A stretch of 64,000 nt of DNA from Selaginella moellendorffii (taxonomy: Eukaryota; Streptophyta; Lycopodiopsida; Selaginellales; Selaginellaceae). Below the pieces are notes generated by a model. It was given only the letters and a program-made list of their open reading frames with translations, was not told the DNA's origin and ran no database searches. The DNA is taken from contig NW_003314370.1 in NCBI RefSeq assembly GCF_000143415.4, positions 489,517-553,516 of the forward strand, written 5' to 3'. Position numbers and translations under genes: made by a program. Position 1 is the stretch's first letter; each line of letters starts with the position of its first letter. Below are positions 1 to 11,027 of this stretch, piece after piece.

Positions 1-1367
1 GAGCTCGAGACGAAGTCGTGCTCGAGCATATGATCCTCGAAAAGCCGCTGCGCTTGAGTGATATGCCCCGACTCGGCATAGGCCGCCACCATTGCCGTGA
101 AGGAGAAAACGTTCCCACACGCCGTCTCCTCAAACACCATCTCGGCTTCTCTCAGCTTTCCATCTTCCCGGAGCATTGCCAGCACCGAGTTCCACACCAC
201 TAAGCTCTTCTCCGGGATCTTCTCGAGGAGCTCCAGTACCTGTTCGAAGCAGCCACTCCGGATAAGAACAGCCACCATGCTCGTCACCGAGGTCCCACTC
301 CACTGCGGCATCATTGTCTCGAAAATCTTCCTCGCGGCTTCCAGTTCTTCGCAGCAGCCGAGGAGAGCGTTCCAGCTGACGAGACTGTGGCTCGGCATCT
401 CGCGGAAGATCGCAACAGCGAGCTCGTAGCGTCCGGATCGAGAAGCCCCGCAGAGCAGCGTGTTCCACGAGATCAAATCCCATTCCGGGAGCTCCAACCG
501 GAAGAACTCCCTGGCTTCTTCCATATGATCGTTCTGAGCATAGGCCGACAGCACCGAGTTCCACGAGACAAGATCCCACACTGGCATTTTCCAGAAGAGA
601 GCACTAGCTTCTTTCACGAGTCTCATCTGTGAATACGCTGCTACTGCAGTGGAGTAAGAAACCATGTCACTGTCCGGCATGATCGAGAAAAGGAGTTCAA
701 GTTCTTCTATAAACCCGGCCTGGGAATAAAGAGCCAGCATCGTGTTCCAGGACCTGTTATTCCGCAGTGGCATCCGGGCGAAGATCTCTTCGGCCATCTC
801 CACCTCTCCATTCCGCGAATACCCCGCGAGCATCGCGTTCCAGGAGAGAATGTCTCGGTCATCGCCCATCTCGTCAAAGATCTCTTGTGCCTCGTCCATG
901 CGATCGCTCTGGACGTAGCTCCCGAGAACTACGTTCCAGACGACGGTGTCATGGCGAGGCATCGCTTCCAGCACCAACTTTGCATCATCGACGTGCCCGT
1001 TCTGGGCATAAGCTGTGACGAGCGTCGTCCACGAAACTATGTCCCGTCTCTCCATTCGATCGAAGAGCTCTCTGGCTTCTCCCAGGCGCCTGTTCTTGGT
1101 GTAAGCAGCGAACATAAGTTCCCAAGAAAAGGTGTTTCTCCGAAGTCCCAAAGTGTCGAAGATCTTGCGAGCTTGGTCTGGGCCACCGCACCTTCCATAC
1201 ATTTGGATGAGCTTGTTTGAGAGGAATGTATCCTTGGTCGCGCCGATGTGTGCGTGCGCAGCCAAAGCCTTTGACAAGCTCTTGGACGACTCGATGAGCT
1301 CGAGGTATCTCTTGAACTGCTCATCGTTCTTTGCCTGTGAGTTCTTTCCCGACTTAACTGGAACCAT
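1..1367 (-). CDS. PLS-class pentatricopeptide repeat protein, C-terminus beyond window
   Basis: An uninterrupted minus-strand frame runs from an ATG at 1365-1367 to the window edge, so the gene is partial (about 455 residues visible). It is built of tandem PPR units whose ends read like 'RDIVSWTTLVTAYAQNGHV', 'MPRHDTVVWN' and 'WDLVSWNSVLSAYAQN', the L/S-type spacing of plant PLS proteins. Such proteins bind organellar RNA one base per repeat and act in editing, splicing or stability. The E, E+ or DYW tail lies outside the window, so the subclass cannot be judged. The gene has no intron, as is common in this family. It lies on the same strand as the Ca2+-ATPase gene, beginning 167 bp beyond its stop. 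A clear transit peptide is not obvious in the first residues. Confidence 0.9.
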   Translation of the reverse strand, partial: MVPVKSGKNSQAKNDEQFKRYLELIESSKSLSKALAAHAHIGATKDTFLSNKLIQMYGRCGGPDQARKIFDTLGLRRNTFSWELMFAAYTKNRRLGEARELFDRMERRDIVSWTTLVTAYAQNGHVDDAKLVLEAMPRHDTVVWNVVLGSYVQSDRMDEAQEIFDEMGDDRDILSWNAMLAGYSRNGEVEMAEEIFARMPLRNNRSWNTMLALYSQAGFIEELELLFSIMPDSDMVSYSTAVAAYSQMRLVKEASALFWKMPVWDLVSWNSVLSAYAQNDHMEEAREFFRLELPEWDLISWNTLLCGASRSGRYELAVAIFREMPSHSLVSWNALLGCCEELEAARKIFETMMPQWSGTSVTSMVAVLIRSGCFEQVLELLEKIPEKSLVVWNSVLAMLREDGKLREAEMVFEETACGNVFSFTAMVAAYAESGHITQAQRLFEDHMLEHDFVSS

Positions 1368-1533
1368 AGATCTATGACTTCGCCATCTTTCCTGAATGAG
1401 AAGAACAGCTTTTCCTTGAAAGCCAGCTTTACCTTACTACTGCTCTACTTGTACAGCATGCTCAAATCCTCTGCTTTGATTCTTATTCCATTTCTTCCAC
1501 TCCCAGCAAGTTCCATTGGTATCGGTCCCTGAT

Positions 1534-4500
1534 TCAAACGAGCTTATAAGATCCATTCCACGGGAGAATTTTTTTACCTGGATGTTGTGGTCTGCGACGT
1601 CGGCGTGACCAGTTCGCATTGAAAATCGGTTTCTTCGGGACATGCACAAGCTTCATGAGGCAAGCGAGAGGGATGCTGAGACAACAAAGGAAAAGCACAA
1701 CAAAAAATTGAGAACTTCGTAATATTTCGCGATGACGAACCTTAGAAAGCCAATACCAACACACAGGAGCCAGTAGTGAATGACAAGTCGGGTTGTCTTG
1801 AAGTACTTGCCGAGGAACTCGATGATCACAATCTACAATCAACATGGCTTCTTTGAGTAAATAGCAAACGCTTGACAACAAAAAACCTGGATCACAGAAG
1901 TAACGCCTATGACGGTGCAAAACAGATAACTCTGAAAGACTCCCTTGAGCACATTGAGTTTCTGGAGCTTCCTTGCGTTGATTTCGTTAAAAACCTGGCA
2001 TCCACAAAATCAACACATCTGAATAGAGGATTTTTAAACTACCTGGCATAACACAAAAGAGTTGAAAATGATCGTGTTTCGTAGTACGATCTTTTGAGCC
2101 GGGCTTCCCTTCAAATGTAATATCTGATCGCCTCTGAAATACAGCACCAGCAGCACGGCAACCTGATATGCAGCCTGCCGAAAATAGTGTAAGGATTTAA
2201 CCGAAAAGGAGCTACTTGAGTTCGAGAACGCAACCTGGCCAAAGATGTTTCTCCACATGACATTTGTGACCAACGGCTCGCTTGAAAACATCAAGAATTG
2301 AGCAAAACGCGCGGACTTCCAAAGCTTGCTTTGTACCTTAGTCCGATAGGAGCTCTTTCCATCATTTCTTCTGTTGGAGGCTCTGTTGCTAGTGCTAAAG
2401 CCCCAAGCGTGTCCATTATCAGGTTCACCCATAGCAACTGATTAAAAAACAGTGTCAAAAGGTTGTAAGAAAACAATTGAGTAAATTTTCAAACCTGTAC
2501 AGTGTTAAGTGGTACATTTTCAGATCTCCCAGCAGCTACCAAATTAGTCGAAAGGGCAGCAAGGTTAACTGTGAGTTGAAACTGTATAAACTTTTGGATA
2601 TTCTCGTAAACACTACGACCCCAGTGCACCACCTACACATTTATAAAATGTTTTACTTGTAAGATATAAAAAAAAATACAAAGAGCTTACTTTGACAACC
2701 GACGCAAAGTTATCATCCAGAATAATAATGTCTGAGCTTTCCTTTGCGACTTCAGTGCCTATAATTCCCATGGATAGCCCAATATGTGCCTAGAACAAAC
2801 AAATCAGCAACACGAGCATGAAAGGAAGTATCATATTTCTCAAACCTCGCGCAATGCAGGAGCATCGTTTGTGCCATCGCCCGTGACAGCAACGATTTCA
2901 TTGAGAGACTTTAAGGTTTTGACCAGAAGAAGCTTATCAGATGGAGTTGATCTTGCAAGAACCTGCGTAGGACGTCCAGCACAGTGAACACAATTGGAAG
3001 TAAGCATCAGATCTTACGTCTATCTTTGGGACAATTTGAAATCTTTCATTGTCGGTAAGGTTTCTGAAAAAACTCCCCTCGCAGACTAATCCACCAGGCA
3101 TGAGGATGCCACACTCGCTCGCGATGGCCCTGGCCGTCAAAACATTGTCACCAGTAACCATTCGAACCTTAAAGACAACATCAGAACCAACATGAAAGTT
3201 GGTAAAAGGAAAAATTAATATACTTTCACTCCTGCGTCTTGACATTTTCGAACAGCTTCTCGCACACCAGGCCGGCAAGGATCCTACAAAAAGGTGATGC
3301 ATAGAATCCACTTCGTTAGTACATTGGTCTTATGTTGTAAATATTAGTATATGAATGAAAGAATATGAGTCACCTTAATGCCGACTAAGGCGACAAACGT
3401 GAGGCCAGCCGTTGGAATTGGCCTCCCATCCATGGAGTTATATGTTTTAATTGCGAATGCGAGACAGCGCAAGGTGGAAGCAGCCATATGAGTTAACGTC
3501 CCGTGGATTGAGCTTACCTGTGCAAAAGGTTTTAGAGAGTACACAATCTACGTATGTGCTTACCATCTCGCTAGATAATACCTTCTCTGTTCCTTCTCCA
3601 TCCAGCCAGTTCTCGCAAAGATCCAAAATAATCTCAGCTGCTCCTTTCCAGAGGGCACACAACGTTCCATTATTTCGCTGCATGGGCTTATGAATCAGAT
3701 AAACAAGATGACTGTTGATACCTTAATTGCAACTCCTGCCATTTTCTTCGTTGAGTTGAATGGTTCAACAGCTATTATAGAAGATGCAGCTCTAACAGTT
3801 GAATAGTCCATGCCAAGCTTTTGTTAAGAAAACACAAACACACATATCACCATATCAGATAAATCGTTTGTACTCATTGTCTATACCTGTAATCCCCAAG
3901 AAAGAAGAGCTTTTTCTGTGGGACTTCCGGCAACCTCAGGAACTCCATTTCTCTGTCCCCGATGTCAGCAACTCCAGTTGACTAAAAAAATGTCCGGAAA
4001 ACTTACGTCCAGTGTATAGTAAACACTTCCAGCAGAATTGTGTGCAACCCCGTCAAAGATCACGCTTGTGACTGCATCTGGAAGGCCTCTTATCTCGTGG
4101 AAGCTTCTTGTTTGCCCGGCAACCCAGGACTCGATTACAGTCATCTAGAATCGGTATCATATGACTGAGTGGAAAAAACCAGGTATAAAAAATACCTGGT
4201 TCATCGTAAGCGTGCCTGTCTTGTCACTACAGATAGTGGTCGCGGATCCCATTGTCTCGCAAGCAGCCAAATGGCGTACTAGCGATTTATGGGTCATCAA
4301 CTTGCGCATAGAGTAAGCAAGACTAGACATCCACCACATAGAAAATCAAAACAAGGATAGCGATGAAAGGCACTCACCTCAGAGTAACGGCAAGTGGAAG
4401 GCCTTCTGGAACAGCAACGACTAGAATAGTTACCTATCACAACCAAAACAATTAAAACCATGCAAAGTTGATAGGTGTCGATTGATAAAACAGCAAGAAA

Positions 4501-6294
4501 GTGGTCATGGAAATCGAGGAGTGTGTAAACAACCACTTACAGCAACCGAGAGGATGTTGACATTTCTTTTGAAAACCGCTACAGCTTTCTTATCTTTCTT
4601 GTAGTCTTCAACGAAGTACCTGTCATTGCTTGAAACGTTCAGAAAGAATGACACTGAGTAATAGTTCCGAACCTTATGAACAGCATGGAGAAACAAATGA
4701 TTGCTACCGCCAAACCAATCGCTCCAATAACAGTCGCTGCTCCAGCAAGCCTCATCTATACGAGAATTTTTCAAATACAAGTGCCTATTGACGTCGAAAA
4801 TCACTCACTTGTAAAGGCGTTTCTTCGTCACTGATATCGTCCGTAAGTGCTGCCATTGCTCGACCCCATTCAGTGTTTATTCCAACGCTAGTGATCTACA
4901 TTGCAATATATATAAGGAGAGCTTATCAAGAATGCTTTACCAGAATAGTGCCGTATCCATCCACAACTTTACATCCAGACATAAAAAATGGATGATCAAG
5001 TCCTTTGGACATCTACAAAAAGTAGCTTTGAATGGATTCAAAGCAAATCAAATGACACTTACAGGGTCGCTTTCGCCTGTCAAGCTCGACTCGTCCACCA
5101 CCAGCGAATACCCCTCAACCAGAACGCCGTCAGCAGGTATCTGATCACCAGTTTTGAGCGGTACAACATCGCCCACTACAAGCTCAAAAATGGAGACTCC
5201 AATCCGTCGTCCTCCTCTCAAGACCTGCGTAAAAGCCCTAAGTAAGACAACAAATTGGATCACCTCACCTCGACGTGTATTTTCCGTTTTTCGGCATTTA
5301 AGCGCTGGAACTGTAACGATTGCTTGTAATCACTGCAAGCTGGTAGGAGCATAATGTAAGACGACATAGTATCAACTTAACACTTGTACCGGTAACGCAG
5401 ACGACAAGAATCACAGTAAAAGCGATGCTTGCACCATCATACCAAGATGCCTACACAGTGTAACAAAAGCCGCAAATGGAAACTAGTTGCTAAACTTTGA
5501 ACAAACTTTACCTTTGTAGCCAAGGCAAGAGCCAGCGAGACGACTGCACAAACACCTAGAATAACGAGTGTCAAATCTTGGCATGCCTCCCATAGAAAAG
5601 CCTGCAAAACAAAACATTGATCTCCTGCGCATTCAGATAAGATCAACAAGCAATACCAGGAAGCCTTTTGGCGACTGCTGAGGATAAGTGTTGCTCCCAT
5701 ACAGCAGTCGCCTTCTTTCGATCTTTGGAACCTCGTCTTCGATCCCATTCTTTGTGCTGGTCGAAAGAGCTTTCGCCAATCCATCAACCTGGGGAGTAAA
5801 ATGAGAATCAAGCTGAGTTGTCTATCTGTCTTACTCCTCCCAGCTGCTCTAGCAGCTCTAAGTTGTGATCAGCAACAAGCGTGACTAACTCTTTCCTGTC
5901 GATTCCAGCTAACTTGCCTGCTTCTTTAAAACGAAATATAGCCTGAGCATGTTCATGTGACGAGAGCACATTGTCAAGATCAAAATGATGACAGGCTTAC
6001 TCTTATGACATTCGTTCCAAGCCTGAATTTTCTGGATGGAGAGTTAGGCGAGCTTTGAGAGGTCATCTGGACACACTGCTCTGAATTGCATTTGAAGCGC
6101 TGGATGGCGTTTATCACCAGCGTTGCTTGCTGTCCCGAGAAGAAAAGAAAAACGTGAAGAAAGCTCCTGCCAACTGGAGGAATTGAGCTTACCCTCCATC
6201 GCTCCAGATAAGAAGTTCCTTCCTCTTCTTCCCCAAGCCGGCGCCACGGCGATGACAGAGGCGAGCATCTGGGAGTGCATCCGTCGAAGCTCAT
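1534..6294 (-). CDS. Autoinhibited type IIB P-type Ca2+-ATPase (ACA family), many exons
   Basis: ATP-driven Ca2+ efflux pump of plasma membrane or endomembranes. Exon 1 (6193-6294) ends in ERWR and exon 2 (6001-6129) begins [13 protein letters not shown], together the N-terminal calmodulin-binding/autoinhibitory motif of plant ACAs. In order on the minus strand I read TGESDP (actuator, about 5065), [11 protein letters not shown] (M4, about 4380-4430), [11 protein letters not shown] with the phosphorylated Asp (about 4205), TGDN (about 3150), [10 protein letters not shown] (about 2870, hinge) and [20 protein letters not shown] (M6 region, about 2380). The last exon, after a short intron, ends in a basic tail with stop 1534-1536. 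All junctions checked are GT-AG and in frame, so the gene looks intact. It resembles the ACA8/9/10 group most by its N-terminus (inference). Internal exon borders were not all resolved. Confidence 0.93.
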
Positions 6295-7509
6295 GATCCA
6301 GATTTGGAAAGGAGAGAAAGAAGAAGAACAAAACGAAAGAAATGTGATGGAAGATTTTGTCCTCTAGGAAGAACCAAATTTTACCAGGAGAAGACAAAGA
6401 GCGAACTAATTTCTACTTGAGACGAAGAGACTGCCTGGGGCAAACTTTTATAAGGAAATTTGCCTAAGAAAATGAGTTAAGATTAAAAACTTTAATTTGA
6501 ATACAATTGTGAACTTTAATGCCATGTTGTCATATTACATTGTCAAGTTTTGTCTAGCTCTCTAAATGTAATTATTGATATCCATGTTTAAATTAAAGTA
6601 TAAAGTCAACCATTTCTAAAGAAATTTTCTATATAGTAAATTTTTTTGTGAGTTCAAAACTATAAAGTAAAATAACATATCTCCATTCTTAATATTTGTA
6701 GAAAAATTCAACTGAATTAAAATTAATAGATAGATAAAAGTATTTTACTTTCATAACTCTACATGCATTTTCATTTTTGTTTTTTAACATATCAATAAAA
6801 AATTATTATTAAATAAAATCATTTAATGTACTTTGATTTTTACAAATATAGAAAAAAGACTTCTAGAAACAGGTCCTTAGAAATTTATGAAATAAATTAT
6901 TTACCAGCCTTTCTAATTTAAATTATATAAAACAATTAGATTGAGTTTGGGAAATTTAGTTTATGAGAAGTTTACTATATTTCTTTTTCCTTTTGCCATG
7001 GAAATCCCTTTTTTTATTAAGAAATTACCTTTTTTAGCTTGAAAAGAGAGAAATGAAGTGTATTATATGTACCAGTAACATATAGTTAATACTTTTTAAA
7101 TAACTTATTTCAACATTTATGACTTAGATATTTATAATAAGTATAATTTACTTGAAATGTTTTTTTGAGATTCCAATATATTTTTAAATAGGTTATAACA
7201 TTATACTATATGTAATCCTGTTATAAAGAAGCATCTAATATACCAAGTTTTATATAATGATAGGTTTGTTTATGTGAGAAACCTCCAAGTGAGGATCATC
7301 ATCTCATGTGGGATTTCAAGTGTCGAAGTATGGATTCAGTAAGTAAGAATTATGTTTTGCACTTGAAATTGGGATTGATCAATGGAGATTGATATGGTCA
7401 GTTCACAATTGGCATTTATATAAAATGTCCAAAAAAAATTCCATATCGTTTGAAAACAACGTTGGTAGCATAATATCGTGATAATTGAAGCAGGGTATAA
7501 CCAAATATA
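6295..7509. other. AT-rich intergenic region
   Basis: Holds the 5' flank of the Ca2+-ATPase gene (to about 6420), then about 1.1 kb of strongly AT-rich sequence with no open frame and no recognisable repeat or RNA gene. The last part is probably 3' flank of the ankyrin gene. Confidence 0.7.
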
Positions 7510-9102
7510 TTACTTAAGACAATCTGGCAGTGGTGTGTCTGTGAGAGCAAACAGCATCTTGAGGCCAGTCTGCAGATCATGTGGAGGATAGCAGTATGTA
7601 CCAAAGGGAGAAGCTCCACACTCCATCAGCACACTGCAAGTCACTGGCTCGTCGAACAGGCACGCTACACCAAGAGCAGTGTTCACGGGATCCACTTTGG
7701 TGTCGATCACGCTCCGCTCTTGGCACACACGAGCCACTAGGCGGACAATCTCCGGAGGCTGGTCGTCCACAACAAGGCCCAAGGCACAATTCCCCTGGCC
7801 ATCTTGCAGTGTCGGATCTGCTCCAGCTTTCAGCAGGAGCTGCAGCCTCTCCATACAGTTCCTTCCAGATAGCGCATTGTTGAGGGGTAGTATACCTTCA
7901 TACGCCTTGTTCGGAGATAAGCCGAGGCGTAAAAGCATCTCAAGCAGCTCCGGATTCTCTGTTTCGCACAGCTCCTTGGGTGCCAAACTGTTGAGATGAG
8001 TCTGGGAATTGCCGTTATCATCCAAGGCATCCATTACAGCTTGCATGCCATTCACCACCGCGTAGAGATAAGGCCACACTCCACTTCTCGCTGGAAAAAG
8101 AGAAAAACCTTACTATGTATGTCTTTGAACAACTTTGGGAAGAATACCTCTGCCCGTGGCGTTGGCACCATTGTCCACCAGAAACTTGACCAAGTCGAGA
8201 TCAGGAGCCTGGTACTGCAAAGCAGCCAGCAGCGGAGTGTTGCCATGAACAGGGTCGACAAAGTCAAGACTATCCAGCAGAACCACAATCTCATACGCGA
8301 CTTGCGTTCTCCCCTCACTGATACTTTCCACCAGCCGAGTTCGTAGCTCATCCGTTTGAGCTACCAGCAGCGCTGGATCATGCAAAGGGTCCGCCCAGAG
8401 ACTACCGAGGAAGTGCGCAGGATAGAACCTCATGCCACTCAGCCGCGGAGAGTAAGCTGTCATGTCTAAGAATCTGGGAGCTTCAAGTCTGTCCATCTTC
8501 ACTGCCCCCTGTTCATGATCCAAGTATGCCACCAGAACAACCGAGCCCGGGACCACAAACCCGAACGTAGCAGCTTTCGTGAGCTCGGCTTGCCAGGTAA
8601 CTCCACGCTTGGCATCCTCCTCCGACTCGTAGAACTGGATGAGCACGAGAATGCCCACACCCTCAAGAGCCATCTTGCCGGAGCTCATAGCCGACTCACT
8701 GCTCGTATCGAAGCTGCGTTTCTCGGAGATGGCGATCTCAGGGCCTAGCAGTTGTCCGTCACTACACCGGAACCAAGTGAAGGAGCTTGACACGCAGTAG
8801 TCGCACGAACAGCACCGGTTGCGCCTGGAATACGCGAGTAGCTCACTGACGAGCTGGGAAAACGAAAACATACACGGCCTGCGGATCACAAGCCTGCCAT
8901 CCACCATCTTGAAGATCAGCTCGCACCTGCGCGTCATCTCGTGCAGCGGGATCTTCACATCGGGCGGAAGCGCAATCTCGACGATATTGGATGGCTGCTT
9001 CCCGATTTCGATGTGCGATCCAGCAGGAAGCTCGACTTGCTGCCCCCAGAAGCTGTGGGTGCTGCCCTCTCCACAATCCAAGCGAAATTCCTGGCTAGCC
9101 AT
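7510..9102 (-). CDS. Ankyrin-repeat protein with unrecognised N-terminal domain, two exons
   Basis: Exon 1 (8148-9102, ATG at 9100-9102) and exon 2 (7510-8090) are joined by a 57-nt GT-AG intron. The junction reads ATGRA-RSGVWPYL and the product is about 511 aa. Residues 1 to about 230 form a domain I do not recognise; it contains a Cys-rich stretch (RRNRCCSCDYC) and reads like a beta-rich module. From about residue 255 ankyrin repeats follow, with HGNTPLLAALQYQAPD, LDLVKFLVDNGAN, LLEMLLRLGLSPN, LQLLLKAGADPTLQDGQGN and SVLMECGASPFG. Ankyrin repeats mediate protein-protein binding; the partner cannot be inferred. There is no membrane segment. An AAACCCTAG box (9206-9214) lies upstream of the start. 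The gene looks intact. Confidence 0.88.
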
Positions 9103-9252
9103 GGCGTGACATGAAATTTCGCAAACAGTACACTCAATCGCTCACCTGGGACGGGCCTTCCGTGGCCGCCTTGCGCGGCCTCTGCCTTTTCATTGCCCTA
9201 ACCATAAACCCTAGTCCTTCATCTTCATTTCCCGCCATAATTTTAAATGGAA

Positions 9253-9315
9253 GTCAATGAAACTCAACCCAGTCACTGAAAAGTCAAAGTAAACGAGAGT
9301 CAATATATAAGTCAA
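9253..9315. promoter_or_regulatory. Cluster of four GTCAA (W-box-core) motifs
   Basis: GTCAA occurs at 9253, 9283, 9299 and 9311, i.e. four times in 63 bp, between the ankyrin gene start (9102) and the PIRL stop (9361). TTGAC/GTCAA is the core bound by WRKY factors in plants. Its place upstream of the ankyrin gene would suit stress-responsive control, but the motif is short and binding is only an inference. Confidence 0.3.
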
Positions 9316-9360
9316 TGTAAAGCACTTATGTGTAGCTACATTTGTGACGCGTGTCCACTC

Positions 9361-10866
9361 TCATAGTTGCTGCTCCAGGTAGTCCTCTTTGCCGCTAGCT
9401 TTGGGACTGGTAAGATAGCTCGTGATATTGGAGTAAACTCCAGAGACCCATCCTTGCGCCGCCGCTGGAATCCACGAAGGAGAGCTTGGCTGCTGGGAGC
9501 TTCGCAACTTCTCCTCCTCAATGGCCTTGAGCAAGCTCGCTTCCAATCGATAGGCCAGGTACTTCATCGTGGCTGGAGTTCCCTGCTGGACGATCTCCAG
9601 CGGCGGATCCACGAGTGGGTTCTCGTCCAGCTCCAGTGTTTTGATGTTGGTCAGCCTGCCGAAGGAGAGCGGGAGCTCGCGGATCTGGTTGTAGCGGAGG
9701 TCGAGGTGTGTGAGCGAGACCAAGTCGGCCATGGATTCTGGAAGAGCGGTGAGATCGCTGAAGTTACTGCTGGCGTCGAGAGTTTCCAGGCGGGTTAAGT
9801 TGCCGATGGCTCTTGGGAGTGATCTGAGCTTGTTGAAGTGAAGGTCGAGGTGTTTGAGAGTTTTTACCTCGCACAGCGTCGGTGGAAGGTACGTGAGAGA
9901 GTTGAGTTGGAGAGAGAGTCGCTCCAGGGAATCCATTCCTCGTCCAAAGCTCGAGGGGAGATACTCGATCTTGTTAAAGTCGGCATTGAGCTCGATCAAC
10001 GCACTGAAAATCGCGAACTTAGTCATTTGATCTAAAACAAAAGAGAAAAGTTTACCTGCATCCAGAAATCCTCTCTGGAAGCTGCTTTAGCTGGTTCCTG
10101 GAGCAGTTCAAGTACTTGAGGTTCTTCATCAAGCCAATAGAGTCTGGAAGAATTCGAAGACGGTTGGACTGCACCTGGAGCCTTTCGAGATTCGCCAGGC
10201 CAGCAATAGCATCTGGAAGTACCTGAAAAAAACAAAACAACTTAAGCTAGAACCAAGGCAAAAAAATAGCTGAAACTTCTACCTCGATCTGGTTCGTGGA
10301 TAAGTTGAGATCCACCAGCGAAGAAATCCTCCCAATGGATTCCGGGACCAACTGGAGGGACTGGTTGCAAAGATTTAGCTCGGACAATTTTTTCTCCGCG
10401 GCCTCGTCTAGCAGCCGGCTTGCCGCAAGATTCTGCCCTTGCCCCTCTTCCTTCACTGGAACCGAAGAATTCTTCTCGAGAAGAGCCTCGGCATCCTTGA
10501 GCAAATTCCCGTACAAGCGATGGAGCTCATCAAGCTGGAGAATCGCCCTCAACGGCAATCTCTCTCGCTCCGCGGCGTCCCGCGCGGCCTTCTCCTCCTC
10601 AGCCTGATCGATCGAAACAAAGAATTTTGCCCTTGGCCCTGGAGGAAATACAATACCTTAGCCTCAAGATCTTCCAAGGCGATCGACTCCAGAGCTTGCG
10701 CGAGCGACACATTCGACGCGGCGAGCGCCTGGCGCGCGTCCTCAACCTCCTGGGGATCGGGCCGCGGCCCCAGTGCCCGGATTTTCTCGCGAATTTCCGC
10801 CACGTTGAGCAGCGCCATCGCCTCGGGCGTCTTGTACCTCTCGCTTACAACCTCTTCCAATTCCAT
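9361..10866 (-). CDS. Plant intracellular Ras-group-related LRR protein (PIRL)
   Basis: Four exons (10657-10866, 10283-10603, 10056-10222, 9361-10003) joined by short GT-AG introns give 446 aa with all junctions in frame. The N-terminal about 150 residues are charged and helical (RYKTPEAMALLNVAEI onwards). They precede about ten SHOC2/Ras-group leucine-rich repeats of the form LPxxIGxLxxLxxLDLxxNxL, e.g. LPDSIGLMKNLKYLNCSRNQ and LTHLDLRYNQIRELP. The C-terminal tail contains EIVQQGTPATMKYLAYRLEA, a block typical of PIRLs, and the distal part carries YNITSYL-like sequence seen in the family. PIRLs are cytosolic scaffold-like proteins with roles in gametophyte and embryo development in Arabidopsis. 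The gene diverges from the large PPR gene, with the start codons 161 bp apart. Confidence 0.93.
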
Positions 10867-11027
10867 TTACCAAAAACCCTAGAAAACGATCAAAAAAATT
10901 CTAGGGCTGGATGGAGCACTAGAACAAGGCGAGAGAGCAATCGCTTGGCAGCATTTTCATTCTCTGAATCCATGGGATTTCTTTGCTCCATCGCTATGGT
11001 ATTCCCCGGTGATCTCGATCAAACCAC
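10867..11027. promoter_or_regulatory. Shared divergent promoter region, PIRL / PPR
   Basis: Only 161 bp separate the start codons of the PIRL gene (-) and the PPR gene (+, proposed start 11028), so regulatory sequence must be shared or overlap one of the transcripts. A telo-box-like AAACCCTAG lies at 10874-10882, next to the PIRL start. No TATA box is evident. Confidence 0.5.

Noticed and set aside
130-1324. Several 60-149-codon frames on both strands over the first PPR gene
   Set aside because: They lie in other phases of one continuous PPR reading frame on the minus strand.
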